This document shows, piece after piece, positions 1-9,966 of a DNA stretch of 64,000 bases. Below the pieces are notes generated by a model that made no database searches, was not told the origin of the DNA, and saw only the letters and a list, made by a program, of their open reading frames with translations. Source of the stretch: GCA-2729515 sp036336695 (lineage in GTDB: Bacteria; Myxococcota_A; UBA9160; SMWR01); the NCBI GenBank assembly GCA_036336695.1, contig JAYZFQ010000128.1, positions 12,804 through 76,803 on the forward strand, given 5' to 3'. Within the stretch, counting starts at the first letter, position 1. Each line of letters begins with the position of its first letter. The position numbers were made by a program, and so were the translations under genes.

Positions 1-194
1 GCTCGTAGGCAGCCATCCCGCGCATCGGCGCCGCCGCTTCCACCGCGAGCCCGATCGCCCGGTCGATGGCCGCGGTGTCGGCGAGCGCCACTCGGGTCGC
101 CACCTCCCCCGTGAACTTGTCCGTGACCTCCAGGTCCCGGTTCGGCGCCTCGGGGGCATTGGCCAGGTAGTACGGGTAGTTCTCGCGAAGCATG
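1..194 (-). CDS. Aldehyde dehydrogenase family protein, N-terminal part (cut by window edge)
   Basis: Only the first 64 codons are inside the window; the gene runs off the left edge. The visible part begins MLRENYPYYLANAP and continues with a V-T-D-K-F-T-G-E-V-A-T-R-V stretch and then A-I-D-R-A-I. That is the usual N-terminal pattern of NAD(P)-dependent aldehyde dehydrogenases (a bound fusion partner or cofactor strand, then the first helix). The catalytic cysteine and glutamate lie outside the window, so activity cannot be judged. The ATG at 194 is the first start in the frame. Fifty bases separate it from the stop of the downstream-lying helicase gene, which is on the same strand but comes before it in transcription, so co-transcription is possible. 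Confidence 0.75.
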
Positions 195-244
195 GCACTC
201 CCTCGCGCCGAATTATCCCACACGGCGCGGGCCCGCAACGATCT

Positions 245-3200
245 TCAGGTCGAGACCTCCCGAATCCGACCCGCATCGAGGAACCAGAGTTCGAAACGCG
301 GGGGCTCGGGCAGCCCCAGCGCGCCCTGCACCGCACGCACGTAGCCCGCACCCTGGGCGGCGTAATGCTCCGCCCGCTCCTCGAGCGCCGCGTCGTCGTC
401 GAGGCGGTCGGTCTTGTAGTCGGCCACCACGTAGGCGCCGGACTGGGGGTCGCGATAGAGGAGATCGACGGCGCCGGCGAGGAAACCCACCGGCCCCTCG
501 TCCCGCCGCGCTTCCGGAGGCAGCAGCACGGGCAACTCGCGCGCGACCACGTGGGGCGCGATCTCGCGCAGCCGTTCCAGCAACGGCCCTCCCGCCAGCG
601 CTTCGAGGAGTTCGCCGGCGCGCTCCCGGGCGGCGCGCCGTTCGGCGCTGGAAAGCGCCGGGTCGAGCCGCTCGTCGATTTCCGCCACCGCGGCGGAAAG
701 GCCCCCCACGAGGTCGGCGGTGAGGTCGAGGGTCTCGAGAACCTGGTGCACCGCCGTCCCGACAGCGGCGGCGGCCCGGGGCGCAGCGCGGGGCGAGAGT
801 TCGCCCCGGTCGTCTTCGTGCCCCTCGTCGACGGCGCCGCGCTCCCGCGCTTCCTCCAGCCATGCCTCGTGGGCTGTCGCCGAAACGCTGGCGCGGAACC
901 GCCGGGCGCCGCGTGCGGCCGCTTGGGCACGCCGCGCATCGAGCGCGTCGGACATGCGGCGAACCGCAGCTACCGCGTAGAGCGGCTTGCGGCGGGGTTG
1001 CGCCCGGCGCTCGGTTTCCACTGCAAGCGCCGGGAAACGCCAGCGCGCAGACACCGCGTCCACCCACGTCTCCCCCGCGCCGGACAGCCGCTGCATTTCC
1101 GCCGCGCGATCGGGGAGGCCCTCGATGCGCTCGGCGAGCAGGGCCGCGTGGCTCGTGTCCGTCCGCCGGCTCGCCTTCTCCGGGTGAACGCCCGCGAGCA
1201 CGAGCCTGCGGCGTGCCCGGGTCGCGGCGACGTAGAGCGTGCGCACCCTTTCCGCTCGTTCGACGGCCGCCCGGCGCGCCTGGAGCTCGTCGTAGTCGAG
1301 AGTACGAGCCCCCGCGAGTTCGAACTCGAACCGACCGGCCAGCGCCTCGGCGCGCGGCGCCCCCCTGGACCCGCTGCCCTTGTGCAGCTGGAGCACGTAC
1401 ACGTGGTCGAAGTCGAGACCCTTCGCCCGGTGGATCGTCATCACCCGGACCGCGTCCTCGATGGCTTCGCGGGGGCGTCCCTCTTCGGCTTCGCGCCCGC
1501 TCGCGATGTCCTCGCGCAGCGAACGGAGCACCGCCTGGGGGTCGCCCTCGCCATCCCGCAACGCGTGGGAAAGGTCGCGGAAGAAGCGATCCAGGTTGGC
1601 GAGCCGGTACGCCCCGAGATGCCGCGCCGACTCGGTGACTTCGAACAGGAAGAACCGACGCAGCTTCTCCACGAAGACATCGACCCCATCGGCATCGAAC
1701 GCGGCGCGCAGGGTGCCCAGGGCCCAGGCCGCGTCGCGGAGGTTGTCCGTCCAGCCCGCGACCCGCTCGATCCCCGGGATGTCGCCGGGAAGCTGGGCCT
1801 GGACGCGGTCCAAGAGCGCGACCAGGGCGGCGAGGCGCTCGGCATCGTCGCCCGTCAGCTCTCCCATGCGCCGGGGCAGCGCGCCGTCCCAGAGCGGGAT
1901 CAGGGCGGCGTCGGGCACCCCCACCACCGAGGACCGGAGAAAGGTGAGCAGCGCCAGCTGGTCGTTCGGATCGAGGACACAGCGCACCATCGCGCCGGCT
2001 TCGATGATTTCGCGGCGCGAGAAGTAGTTCCGGTCGCCCTCGATCGCAAACGGCACGCCGGCACGACGCAACGCCGCAAGGTACGTCTCGAAGGCCGTAC
2101 TCGCGCGAAAGAGCAGGCCGATGCGGTTCCACGCCGTCCCGGCCTCGTGGAGTGCGACCAGGTCGGCAGCCACCGCTTCCGCTTCGAGCCGGTCGCCGCG
2201 CGGATTCGTGGTCTTTCGCGCCTCCCCATTCTCCGCATCCCAATCCCAGGAAACCCAGTGCTCGACCGGGGCGCGGCCGGCTTCCAGGGGCAGGTCTTCC
2301 GCCCCGGGCGACGCCAGCAATTCCACGAACGGGGGCTGGACCCCGGGCGACGCCTCCATCACCCGGGGAAAGAGGCGAGAGACCTCGTCGAGCACTGCCG
2401 GCGTCGAGCGATAGTTGACGACCAGGGTCTCGACCCGCCCCCCGGCGCGCTGGAGTTCGGCGAGAAAGCCGTCGTAGGCGGCGAGGTCGGCGTTTCGCCA
2501 GCCGTAGATCGACTGCTTGGGGTCGCCGACGAGAAACAACCCGGGGCGATCTTCGACGGAGCCGTCGAAGGCGAGCCTGCGCAGGATGTCGCACTGCACC
2601 GGGTCGGTGTCCTGGAATTCGTCGACGAGCAGCTGGTCGATACCCGCGCGCACCGTGCGGCACACGCCCGGACTCGAGGTCAGCAGGTCACGGGTATCGC
2701 GAAGCAACGCCGCAAAGGTTTCGATGCCGCGCGCGCGCAGGGTGCCCGCCACCTCGGTGTACAGCGGCGCCAGGACCGCAAGGGTCGCGCGGAGCCGCAC
2801 CGGGTCGAGGGACAGCAGGTGCGCGAGGAGTGGCGCAACCGGTCGGGCCAGGTCGACGAGCGCCTCCACATCCCCACCGAGCACCCCGTCGCCGCGCTTG
2901 CCGAAAGTCCCCTTCTTGACGCAATCCTTGAGCGCCGCGACGGAGGTGCGCGAAAGACCGTCTTCGGGGAGGCCGGCGGCGAGCGCTTCCAGGGAATCGA
3001 AGCCCGCGCCGCGCCCGGGAAGGCGGTCGGCGAGACTTGCAAGGCCGGCGGCTGCGCCCGAGAACCGCTTGGAAGCCTTTCCGAGGGCTGCGAGCCTCCC
3101 GCCTTCGAGATCAACGAACGCGCCGACCCGTTGCCGGACCCGGTCGAGAAACCGCGCCACGCGCGCGTCGGACAGGATCTCCCCGGCATCGAGCGCACCA

Positions 3201-3850
3201 GGGGCAACGCCTCCCCGCACGAGCAGGAGAAGCGCGTCCTCCAGGTCGCCGGGGACGACCCCGCGCCGCACCAGCTCGAGCAACGCATCGGAATTCTCGA
3301 AGAGCCCGGGCAGGGCAGACGCGAGCACCTCGCGCACCACGGCCTTTTGGCCGGACTCGTCGGCGTCGACGACGAAGCGCGGGTGCAGGCGCGCCTCGAG
3401 GGGATGTTCTGCCAGCAGGCGACGACAGAAAGAGTGGATGGTCTGGACCCGCAACTGGTCGAGGCCGGCGCGGAGCGCCGCGGCGCGCGCCGCGCGCACT
3501 TCGGGTCGATCCGGAAGCACAGCGACGTCGACACCCACGGGCACGTGCCCCGCTTCGAGCGCCGACAAGGCCGCGCCCACGCGTTCCGCCATTTCCGCCG
3601 CGGCGGCCTCGCCGAAGGTGATCGCCACCACGCGCCGGAGCACGCGCGCCGCGACCCGTTCCGGCTCGGCATCCGGGTCCGCGGCAACCGCCCGGCTCCA
3701 GCCGGGCCCCAGGCACCAGGCCACGACGCGCGCCACGAGTGCCGCCGTCTTGCCCGTACCCGCCCCGGCTTCGAGGGCAACGGGCCGGGCGAACTCGGTC
3801 TGGGCGAGGGACCGGGCCCGGGCATCCTGGCTCCGCGCGTCGGCGGTCAT
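245..3850 (-). CDS. AddA-like UvrD/RecB-family helicase-nuclease
   Basis: A 1201-residue superfamily 1A DNA helicase with a C-terminal RecB-type nuclease, expected to process double-strand breaks with the preceding gene. Walker A is G-A-G-T-G-K-T at residues 29-35. Walker B reads LLVDEFQDTDPVQ, followed by VGDPKQSIYGWR (motif III region). The helicase end has LYVAATRARRRL, and the C-terminus has the PD-(D/E)XK core (AGAVDLLY, then VADYKTDRL). I start it at the ATG at 3850 because it overlaps the upstream stop as ATGA and sits just before the Walker A region. The open frame continues to 4756, but that part is an antisense-like shadow of the neighbouring gene. Family usage gives AddA, AdnB or RecB-like; AddA is my best reading. 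Confidence 0.88.
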   Translation of the reverse strand: MTADARSQDARARSLAQTEFARPVALEAGAGTGKTAALVARVVAWCLGPGWSRAVAADPDAEPERVAARVLRRVVAITFGEAAAAEMAERVGAALSALEAGHVPVGVDVAVLPDRPEVRAARAAALRAGLDQLRVQTIHSFCRRLLAEHPLEARLHPRFVVDADESGQKAVVREVLASALPGLFENSDALLELVRRGVVPGDLEDALLLLVRGGVAPGALDAGEILSDARVARFLDRVRQRVGAFVDLEGGRLAALGKASKRFSGAAAGLASLADRLPGRGAGFDSLEALAAGLPEDGLSRTSVAALKDCVKKGTFGKRGDGVLGGDVEALVDLARPVAPLLAHLLSLDPVRLRATLAVLAPLYTEVAGTLRARGIETFAALLRDTRDLLTSSPGVCRTVRAGIDQLLVDEFQDTDPVQCDILRRLAFDGSVEDRPGLFLVGDPKQSIYGWRNADLAAYDGFLAELQRAGGRVETLVVNYRSTPAVLDEVSRLFPRVMEASPGVQPPFVELLASPGAEDLPLEAGRAPVEHWVSWDWDAENGEARKTTNPRGDRLEAEAVAADLVALHEAGTAWNRIGLLFRASTAFETYLAALRRAGVPFAIEGDRNYFSRREIIEAGAMVRCVLDPNDQLALLTFLRSSVVGVPDAALIPLWDGALPRRMGELTGDDAERLAALVALLDRVQAQLPGDIPGIERVAGWTDNLRDAAWALGTLRAAFDADGVDVFVEKLRRFFLFEVTESARHLGAYRLANLDRFFRDLSHALRDGEGDPQAVLRSLREDIASGREAEEGRPREAIEDAVRVMTIHRAKGLDFDHVYVLQLHKGSGSRGAPRAEALAGRFEFELAGARTLDYDELQARRAAVERAERVRTLYVAATRARRRLVLAGVHPEKASRRTDTSHAALLAERIEGLPDRAAEMQRLSGAGETWVDAVSARWRFPALAVETERRAQPRRKPLYAVAAVRRMSDALDARRAQAAARGARRFRASVSATAHEAWLEEARERGAVDEGHEDDRGELSPRAAPRAAAAVGTAVHQVLETLDLTADLVGGLSAAVAEIDERLDPALSSAERRAARERAGELLEALAGGPLLERLREIAPHVVARELPVLLPPEARRDEGPVGFLAGAVDLLYRDPQSGAYVVADYKTDRLDDDAALEERAEHYAAQGAGYVRAVQGALGLPEPPRFELWFLDAGRIREVST

Positions 3851-6800
3851 GAGGATTTGCCTCGGAGCGCCCAGAGTGCGTGGGCGGCCCGCTCGGCGCC
3901 CTCTTTGCCCGCGTCGGCCTTGGCCCAGCGCCAGATCCGGTCCCGCGCACCCGCGTCGCCGTGGAGACACGCCTCGCGCACCTCGCAGCGTCCGCAATCG
4001 CGCGCGCCGTTCGAATCTTCCGCGTCGGGGAGCCGCGGGAAGAAGCTCCCGGCATCGAGCGCAGACAGGGCGACGCCAACCGTTTCCGCGAAGAGCCCCA
4101 GGAGTTCGCGGTCGGCGGCGGTGACCGAGACGACCGCGCTCTCGTCCGCCTCGGCGGCCAGGTAGAGGTAGCGCCCCTCCCCTCCCGTCGCGCCGGCGTA
4201 GGCGGCCGCCTGGAGCCTCTCTCCCCGCTCGATGGCACCGCCAAGCTTCTTTTGTTGCTGGACCCGGCCGGCCTTGTAATCGATGAGCCGCAGGCCGTCC
4301 GCACACGAGTCGGCCCGGTCCGCGCGGAAGCGAACCGGGCGCGAAGACCCGTCCGCGGTTGCCACCTCGACCGCGGCTTCCAGTTCCGCACCGATGCAGA
4401 CCCGGTCGTTGGCGCCGTCGGGCCAGTCGTAGCGCCGCGCAGCGTTGACGAGGGGCCGGGCCAGTTCGACGATCACGCGCGAAAGACTGGGTGGGCCGAG
4501 CACCCCGCTGCGAACGCACTCGTCCGCCGCCTGGTGAAGCAGCGTTTCGAGAACCTCGGAGGCCGGCCAGGGCACGGCACCCGGCGCGGCATCGAGGGAC
4601 CGCGCTCCTTCTGGCAGCGCCGCCTTCACGACTGCTTCGAGTACCCCGTGCACGACTTCGCCGACGACGCGAGAACCGATTTCCGGCAGGGCGTCCAGGG
4701 CATCCGGCGGTGGGGCGATTCCGAGGACCCGCTCGACGAAGTACTGCCACGGGCACCCCGCCAGGCGTTCGACATGGGTCACGTAGACCGGGTTGGCGCG
4801 CACGTCCGATGCCAGCCGCTGCGGGCCGACGAAACCGAAATAGGGACCGAGTTCCATGGAACCCGGTGCATTGGCCGTTTCCGCCAGCACCGCGACGCGG
4901 CCCGCGGCGACATCGCCGGGAGCGACCCCGGAATCGGGCCGTTCCGCCGCCGCGAGTTGCAGGAGTTCGCGAAAGCGCGCCGGCGCTCCGTAGAGCCCTT
5001 CGGCAAGCGCGGCTTCCCAGGCCGTTTGCGGCCGATCCGCGCTGCGCTCGGGCGGCGCCTGCAGGCCGGGCACCTCGGCGACCGGCAGCGCGACCTCCGA
5101 ACCACTGAGTCGTTCCAGGAAGGGCGACGGCGCTCGGGTCCTGGCGTCATCGCCCGCCACCTGCCAGCTCAGCGTCACGACGCGCGCGGCCGCCGTCAGC
5201 TGGGCGAAGAGATACCGCTCCTCCTCGTGGCCGCGCGCCTTGACCGGAATTTCCGGCAGGACGGCTTCGAGCGGACGCCGCACCGCGTCGGGAAGCAGCG
5301 GGTCCTCGAGAACCGGGCGCGGGAAGACATCGCGGTTGACGCCGAGAACGAAGAGTTGGTCGAATGTCTGTCCGCGCGCCTCGACCACGCTCAACACGCG
5401 GACGCCCCCGCCCGCGCCGCCCAGCGTCTCGGCTCCCGCGTCGCGCAGGGCAGTGCGCACGAGCATCGAGAACTCGTCGAAGCTGAGCGGGAGATCCGGA
5501 AGTTGTGCGGCCAGGCCGGCCACCGCGGCTTCGAGGGCGTCCCGCTCGAACCCCGCCCGCCAGCCGAGGTCGCCGACGGCGAGGTCGCGCAGTTCGTCGA
5601 GGTGGCGCGAGAGCGGCGCCGTGGCGGGCCAGCCCAGGAGCCGCCGATGGGCCCGGCCGGCGCGTGCCACGGCCGCCCGAAGCCGGCGACCGGACAACCG
5701 GCGGCGCAGCACGCGAGCCCCGACTTCCCCGTCCCCGCGCTGCGCGTCGACCGCCAGGCCCACCCGGGCCGGGAGGGCATAACTGCCCGAGCCTTCCCCG
5801 ACGTATTCCGCCGGGTCGAGCCCCGCAACCTGGCCGAGACGCGCGGCGCCCAGGGCGCGGAAACCGAGGCGCAGATCGGCGCGGACCCCGGGACCGAGGC
5901 GCGGCAGCGTATCGAGCCACCGGTCCGCCGGGGCGGCGTCTCGTCCGGCCAGGAGATCGAATAAGGCGTGAATTCGGCGCGCGCGACCGCCCGCCGGCCC
6001 GAGTTGTCCACGGGCCGAGAATGGAATGCCGAGGCGCGTGAAATGCGTGCGCAGGGACACCGCGTAGGGAGCCAGCTGGCGTGCGACGACGGCAATTTCC
6101 TCGGGAATGGCTCCGGCTTCCAATGCGGCGTGGATGCGGTCCGCCACGCCCCGCACCTCGGCTTCCGTACCGGCCGCACGCAGACTCCGCAGCTCGGGCT
6201 CCCCGCGCCCCGCCCGTTGCACCGGCCCCGCCCACGCGACGCCGAGACGGCGGACGAGGCGATCCGCGAACACCGCGCCGAGATCGTTTCGCTCGGGGCG
6301 CGCCGGGTCGGGGGGAAGATCGACGATCGCCCGAGCGCCGCAGTGGGCGACCAGCGCGGCCAGGAGTTCACTCGCAGCGCCCGTGGCGTCGGCGAAGCCA
6401 TGGACCCAGATGCCCCGCGCCGACAAAAGCGCCGGGCGCTCCCCGAGCAACTCGGCCGCACGGGCCAGCCGCGCGCCCGGACGCCCGATGCCGAGTTCGG
6501 CCAAAGCGCCGGCCGTCCCGGCCGCCGCTGCGACCACCGCGCTGGCGCAGCCGTGGGCCGAACCGGAAAGGCCCGCTTCGGCGAGGGCCTGTTCCATGGC
6601 ATCGAGGTGGGCCGGGATGGACGGGTCGAAGCCCGCGTCGAGGAGGTCCGCGACCGCGGCGGCCACGGCGCCATAGCCGTCGTCGAGCGCGTCCAACAAC
6701 TCGCGCAGCTGCGGCTGTTCCCGCGCCGCGCGACGCACCAGGACCGGAAACAGCGCGTCGGCGCGGCGGGGCGGCTCGCCGGCTCGGTCCAGGCTTTCGA

Positions 6801-7050
6801 GGGCCAGACCGTGGAGCGTCTGGAACATGAAGCCGGCCACGGGATGCCCGCACCGCGCGGCGAAGCGCGCCGCCACGTGTTCGCGGAGGCTGGAGGAGGG
6901 AACCACGACCCGCACCGGTCGTGCCAGGAGCTCGGGATCGGCCCTGCCCTCGGCCTCCAACGCAACCAGCGCACCGAGCAGCGCCTCCTCGGCGGCACGC
7001 GGTCCACTCGCCAGCATCACCGGTCCGGCAGCCGGACTCTGCTCGCCCAC
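3847..7050 (-). CDS. AddB-like PD-(D/E)XK nuclease, partner of the AddA-like helicase
   Basis: A 1067-residue protein of the AddB/RexB type. The N-terminus has the helicase-like fold pattern (RVVVPSSSLREHVAARF, FQTLHGLALE), but the position of Walker A reads G-P-R-A-A-E-E instead of GxxGxGK[ST], so the motor is probably inactive. The C-terminus has the nuclease core LRLIDYKAGRV. The cysteine set of an iron-sulfur staple is also present: one Cys near residue 766 (LAGCPWQYF) and C1019, C1022 and C1028 (CGRCEVREAC). The stop overlaps the start of the helicase gene by four bases, so the two are translationally coupled. The start codon is GTG at 7050; GTG 7020 or ATG 7017 are alternatives. No strong Shine-Dalgarno is seen for any of them. 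Confidence 0.85.
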   Translation of the reverse strand: MGEQSPAAGPVMLASGPRAAEEALLGALVALEAEGRADPELLARPVRVVVPSSSLREHVAARFAARCGHPVAGFMFQTLHGLALESLDRAGEPPRRADALFPVLVRRAAREQPQLRELLDALDDGYGAVAAAVADLLDAGFDPSIPAHLDAMEQALAEAGLSGSAHGCASAVVAAAAGTAGALAELGIGRPGARLARAAELLGERPALLSARGIWVHGFADATGAASELLAALVAHCGARAIVDLPPDPARPERNDLGAVFADRLVRRLGVAWAGPVQRAGRGEPELRSLRAAGTEAEVRGVADRIHAALEAGAIPEEIAVVARQLAPYAVSLRTHFTRLGIPFSARGQLGPAGGRARRIHALFDLLAGRDAAPADRWLDTLPRLGPGVRADLRLGFRALGAARLGQVAGLDPAEYVGEGSGSYALPARVGLAVDAQRGDGEVGARVLRRRLSGRRLRAAVARAGRAHRRLLGWPATAPLSRHLDELRDLAVGDLGWRAGFERDALEAAVAGLAAQLPDLPLSFDEFSMLVRTALRDAGAETLGGAGGGVRVLSVVEARGQTFDQLFVLGVNRDVFPRPVLEDPLLPDAVRRPLEAVLPEIPVKARGHEEERYLFAQLTAAARVVTLSWQVAGDDARTRAPSPFLERLSGSEVALPVAEVPGLQAPPERSADRPQTAWEAALAEGLYGAPARFRELLQLAAAERPDSGVAPGDVAAGRVAVLAETANAPGSMELGPYFGFVGPQRLASDVRANPVYVTHVERLAGCPWQYFVERVLGIAPPPDALDALPEIGSRVVGEVVHGVLEAVVKAALPEGARSLDAAPGAVPWPASEVLETLLHQAADECVRSGVLGPPSLSRVIVELARPLVNAARRYDWPDGANDRVCIGAELEAAVEVATADGSSRPVRFRADRADSCADGLRLIDYKAGRVQQQKKLGGAIERGERLQAAAYAGATGGEGRYLYLAAEADESAVVSVTAADRELLGLFAETVGVALSALDAGSFFPRLPDAEDSNGARDCGRCEVREACLHGDAGARDRIWRWAKADAGKEGAERAAHALWALRGKSS

Positions 7051-7185
7051 GGTCGTTCCCCGCCCCCCCAGCCAGTCCTTTTTCCCTTGCGCCGCGACAG
7101 CTTACCAGCGGCCGGCACGCCAGGGGGAACCTGCTCCAGGAACCGGTCAGGGTCGGTCACACCTCCCCGCGGGGCATTTTTAAAC

Positions 7186-7223
7186 GAAAATGACTTTGAA
7201 TTTCAATTCCTCTCTCGTACACT
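7186..7223 (+). promoter_or_regulatory. Candidate Fur-box-like operator and sigma-70 promoter of bfd
   Basis: Bases 7186-7204 (GAAAATGACTTTGAATTTC) match the classic 19-base Fur box at 12 positions by my count. They contain part of a perfect TTGAA-T-TTCAA inverted repeat (7196-7206). A possible -35 TTGAAT (7196-7201) and -10 TACACT (7218-7223) have a 16-base spacer, so a repressor here would cover the -35. The island is strikingly AT-rich in this GC-rich window. Iron control of bfd is established in other bacteria; the regulator here is inferred. Confidence 0.5.
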
Positions 7224-7248
7224 GGCAAAGTCAGCAGGAGGCGCAGCC

Positions 7249-7455
7249 ATGCTGGTTTGCCAGTGCAAGGGTGTTTCGGACCAGACCGTGCGAGAAGTCG
7301 TACGTGCTGGCGCACACTCTTGCCGCCAGGTCGCGCGCGCCTGCGGGGCGGGCCGCACCTGCGGCGGCTGTCAGCCCGCCGTCCGCCAGATCATCGAAGA
7401 CGAATGCGATCCGGTCGCCCTGCGCGTCGAGAAGATCGTCGTCGCAGCGAGCTGA
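7249..7455 (+). CDS. bfd: Bacterioferritin-associated ferredoxin
   Basis: A 68-residue [2Fe-2S] protein of the BFD-like family, which reduces the haem of bacterioferritin so that stored iron can be released. The four cluster cysteines are visible as C4-x-C6 and C38-x-x-C41 (TCGGC). C25 and C32 are additional. The length is normal for the family. The ATG at 7249 follows AGGAGG (7236-7241) with a slightly long gap. The bfr gene follows 113 bases downstream in the same direction, with its own AT-rich leader, so the two probably form one iron-responsive unit with a second internal promoter. Confidence 0.9.
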   Translation: MLVCQCKGVSDQTVREVVRAGAHSCRQVARACGAGRTCGGCQPAVRQIIEDECDPVALRVEKIVVAAS

Positions 7456-7568
7456 TCGCCGGCTGCACCCGCCTTCCGCGAACGAGACTTCGACATTCAA
7501 TTTCGTTTCATTGGCCGCCTCTGCGCGCCTGCCGATACGCTCCGGGTGACAACCGGGAGGAGACACAG

Positions 7569-8039
7569 ATGCGGGGAGATGCACAGATCATCGAAGCACT
7601 CAACGACGTACTGACGGCCGAACTCACGGCGATCAACCAGTACTTCATCCATCACAAGATGTGCGCGAACTGGGGCTACGCGCGTCTGTCCAAGAAGAAG
7701 CGAGAAGAATCGATCGACGAGATGAAGGACGCCGACGCGGTGATCGAACGCATCCTCTACCTCGAGGGCGTGCCGAACATGCAGCGCATGAACCCGGTGC
7801 GCGTGGGCGAGAGCCCCATCGAACAGCACCAGCTGGACCTCGCCGCCGAGACCGACGCCATCCAGCGACTCAACACCGCAATCGCGCTCTGCCGGGACCA
7901 GGGCGACAACGGCACCCGCGAGCTGCTCGAGGGGATCCTCGAGGGCGAGGAGGAGAGCGCCGACTGGCTCGAGGCCCAGCTGCACCTGGTGGACGAGGTC
8001 GGCAAGGAGAACTATCTCTCCGAGATGATCAACGAGTGA
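7569..8039 (+). CDS. bfr: Bacterioferritin with altered ferroxidase site
   Basis: A 156-residue bacterioferritin, the 24-mer haem-containing iron-storage shell protein of the cytoplasm. It starts MRGDAQIIEALNDVL and keeps the family length. Met52, the haem ligand, is present, as are the di-iron carboxylates E18, E51, E94 and E127 in family numbering. The two histidine ligands are not: position 54 is Asp (DEMKDAD) and position 130 is Ser (EEESADW). Flanking residues are well conserved and the frame is unbroken. Function as haem-bridged iron store is therefore likely, but oxidation of Fe(II) by the usual centre is doubtful. ATG at 7569 follows GGGAGGAGA. A weak Fur-like AT-rich stretch lies at about 7491-7512. 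Confidence 0.92.
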   Translation: MRGDAQIIEALNDVLTAELTAINQYFIHHKMCANWGYARLSKKKREESIDEMKDADAVIERILYLEGVPNMQRMNPVRVGESPIEQHQLDLAAETDAIQRLNTAIALCRDQGDNGTRELLEGILEGEEESADWLEAQLHLVDEVGKENYLSEMINE

Positions 8040-8046
8040 GGTAACC

Positions 8047-8621
8047 GTGTCTCCCGACGACCCCCGTGTGCTCCGGGACCGAGGAAAGGCCCTCGAGGAC
8101 GAGTTCTTTCGCCGCCAGAGCGAGGATCATCGCGCCAAGCTCCGCGAACAGGAGACCCTCGGCCAGCGCCGAGAGGCGCTCAAACACGTGGCGGTCATCA
8201 CGGACGACGCCACGATCGACCGCATCCTCGACCTCGGGATCACCGCCGAGACCTGGGCCGCCGTTTCATTGGTTCCCCTGGTCGAGGTGGCCTGGGCCAA
8301 CGGACAGGTCGAGGAGCAGGAACGCCGCTCGGTGCTGGCCGCCGCCGAAGCCAACGGCGTCACGCCGGGCAGTCCGAGCTACGCGTTGCTCGACAGCTGG
8401 CTCGCCCACCGCCCCGACGGGCGCTTGATGGGCACCTGGGCCGCCTACATCGCCATGCTGAGCGCCGAGCTCTCGCCCGCCGAGAAGCACGCGCTCCGCG
8501 ACGAACTGATGAGCCGGGCGCGCCACGTCGCCGAGGCCGCCGGCGGGTTCCTCGGCCTGGGCAACAAGGTGTCGGCCGAGGAAAAGGTGATCCTCGAGGA
8601 GCTCGGGAAGGCCTTCGACGC

Positions 8622-8625
<4 letters not shown>
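8047..8625 (+). CDS. TerB-like domain protein of unknown function
   Basis: A 192-residue soluble protein starting at GTG 8047, seven bases after the bfr stop, so probably co-transcribed with bfr. The N-terminal 50 residues are highly charged and probably helical. The middle carries V-P-L-V-E-V-A-W-A-N-G-Q-V followed by E-x-R-x-x-V-L-A-A-A-E, which looks like the repeated helical motif of TerB-type (tellurite-resistance fold) proteins. The C-terminus has a glycine-rich GGFLGLGNKVSAEE segment. There is no signal peptide or membrane helix. The link to iron storage rests on position only; I do not know its role. The gene converges with the next one and shares the CTAG at its end. Confidence 0.65.
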
Positions 8626-9899
<1,274 letters not shown>

Positions 9900-9966
9900 G
9901 GGGTCTCCCGAACTCGATGGTCCAGAATAGGACACCGCGAGGGGGCCCTGGGGTCGGCGCCCGCAG

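Noticed and set aside
365..4165. Plus-strand frame of 1266 codons over the helicase pair
   Set aside because: It has no recognisable domain and lies opposite intact AddA/AddB-like genes.
3851..4756. N-terminal extension of the AddA-like helicase
   Set aside because: The added 300 residues are R-, G- and A-rich without conservation and lie inside the AddB-like gene. The Walker A region and ATGA overlap support the start at 3850.
7569..8039. Frameshift as the cause of the missing histidines in bfr
   Set aside because: The frame is continuous and the residues around positions 54 and 130 align well, so these are substitutions.
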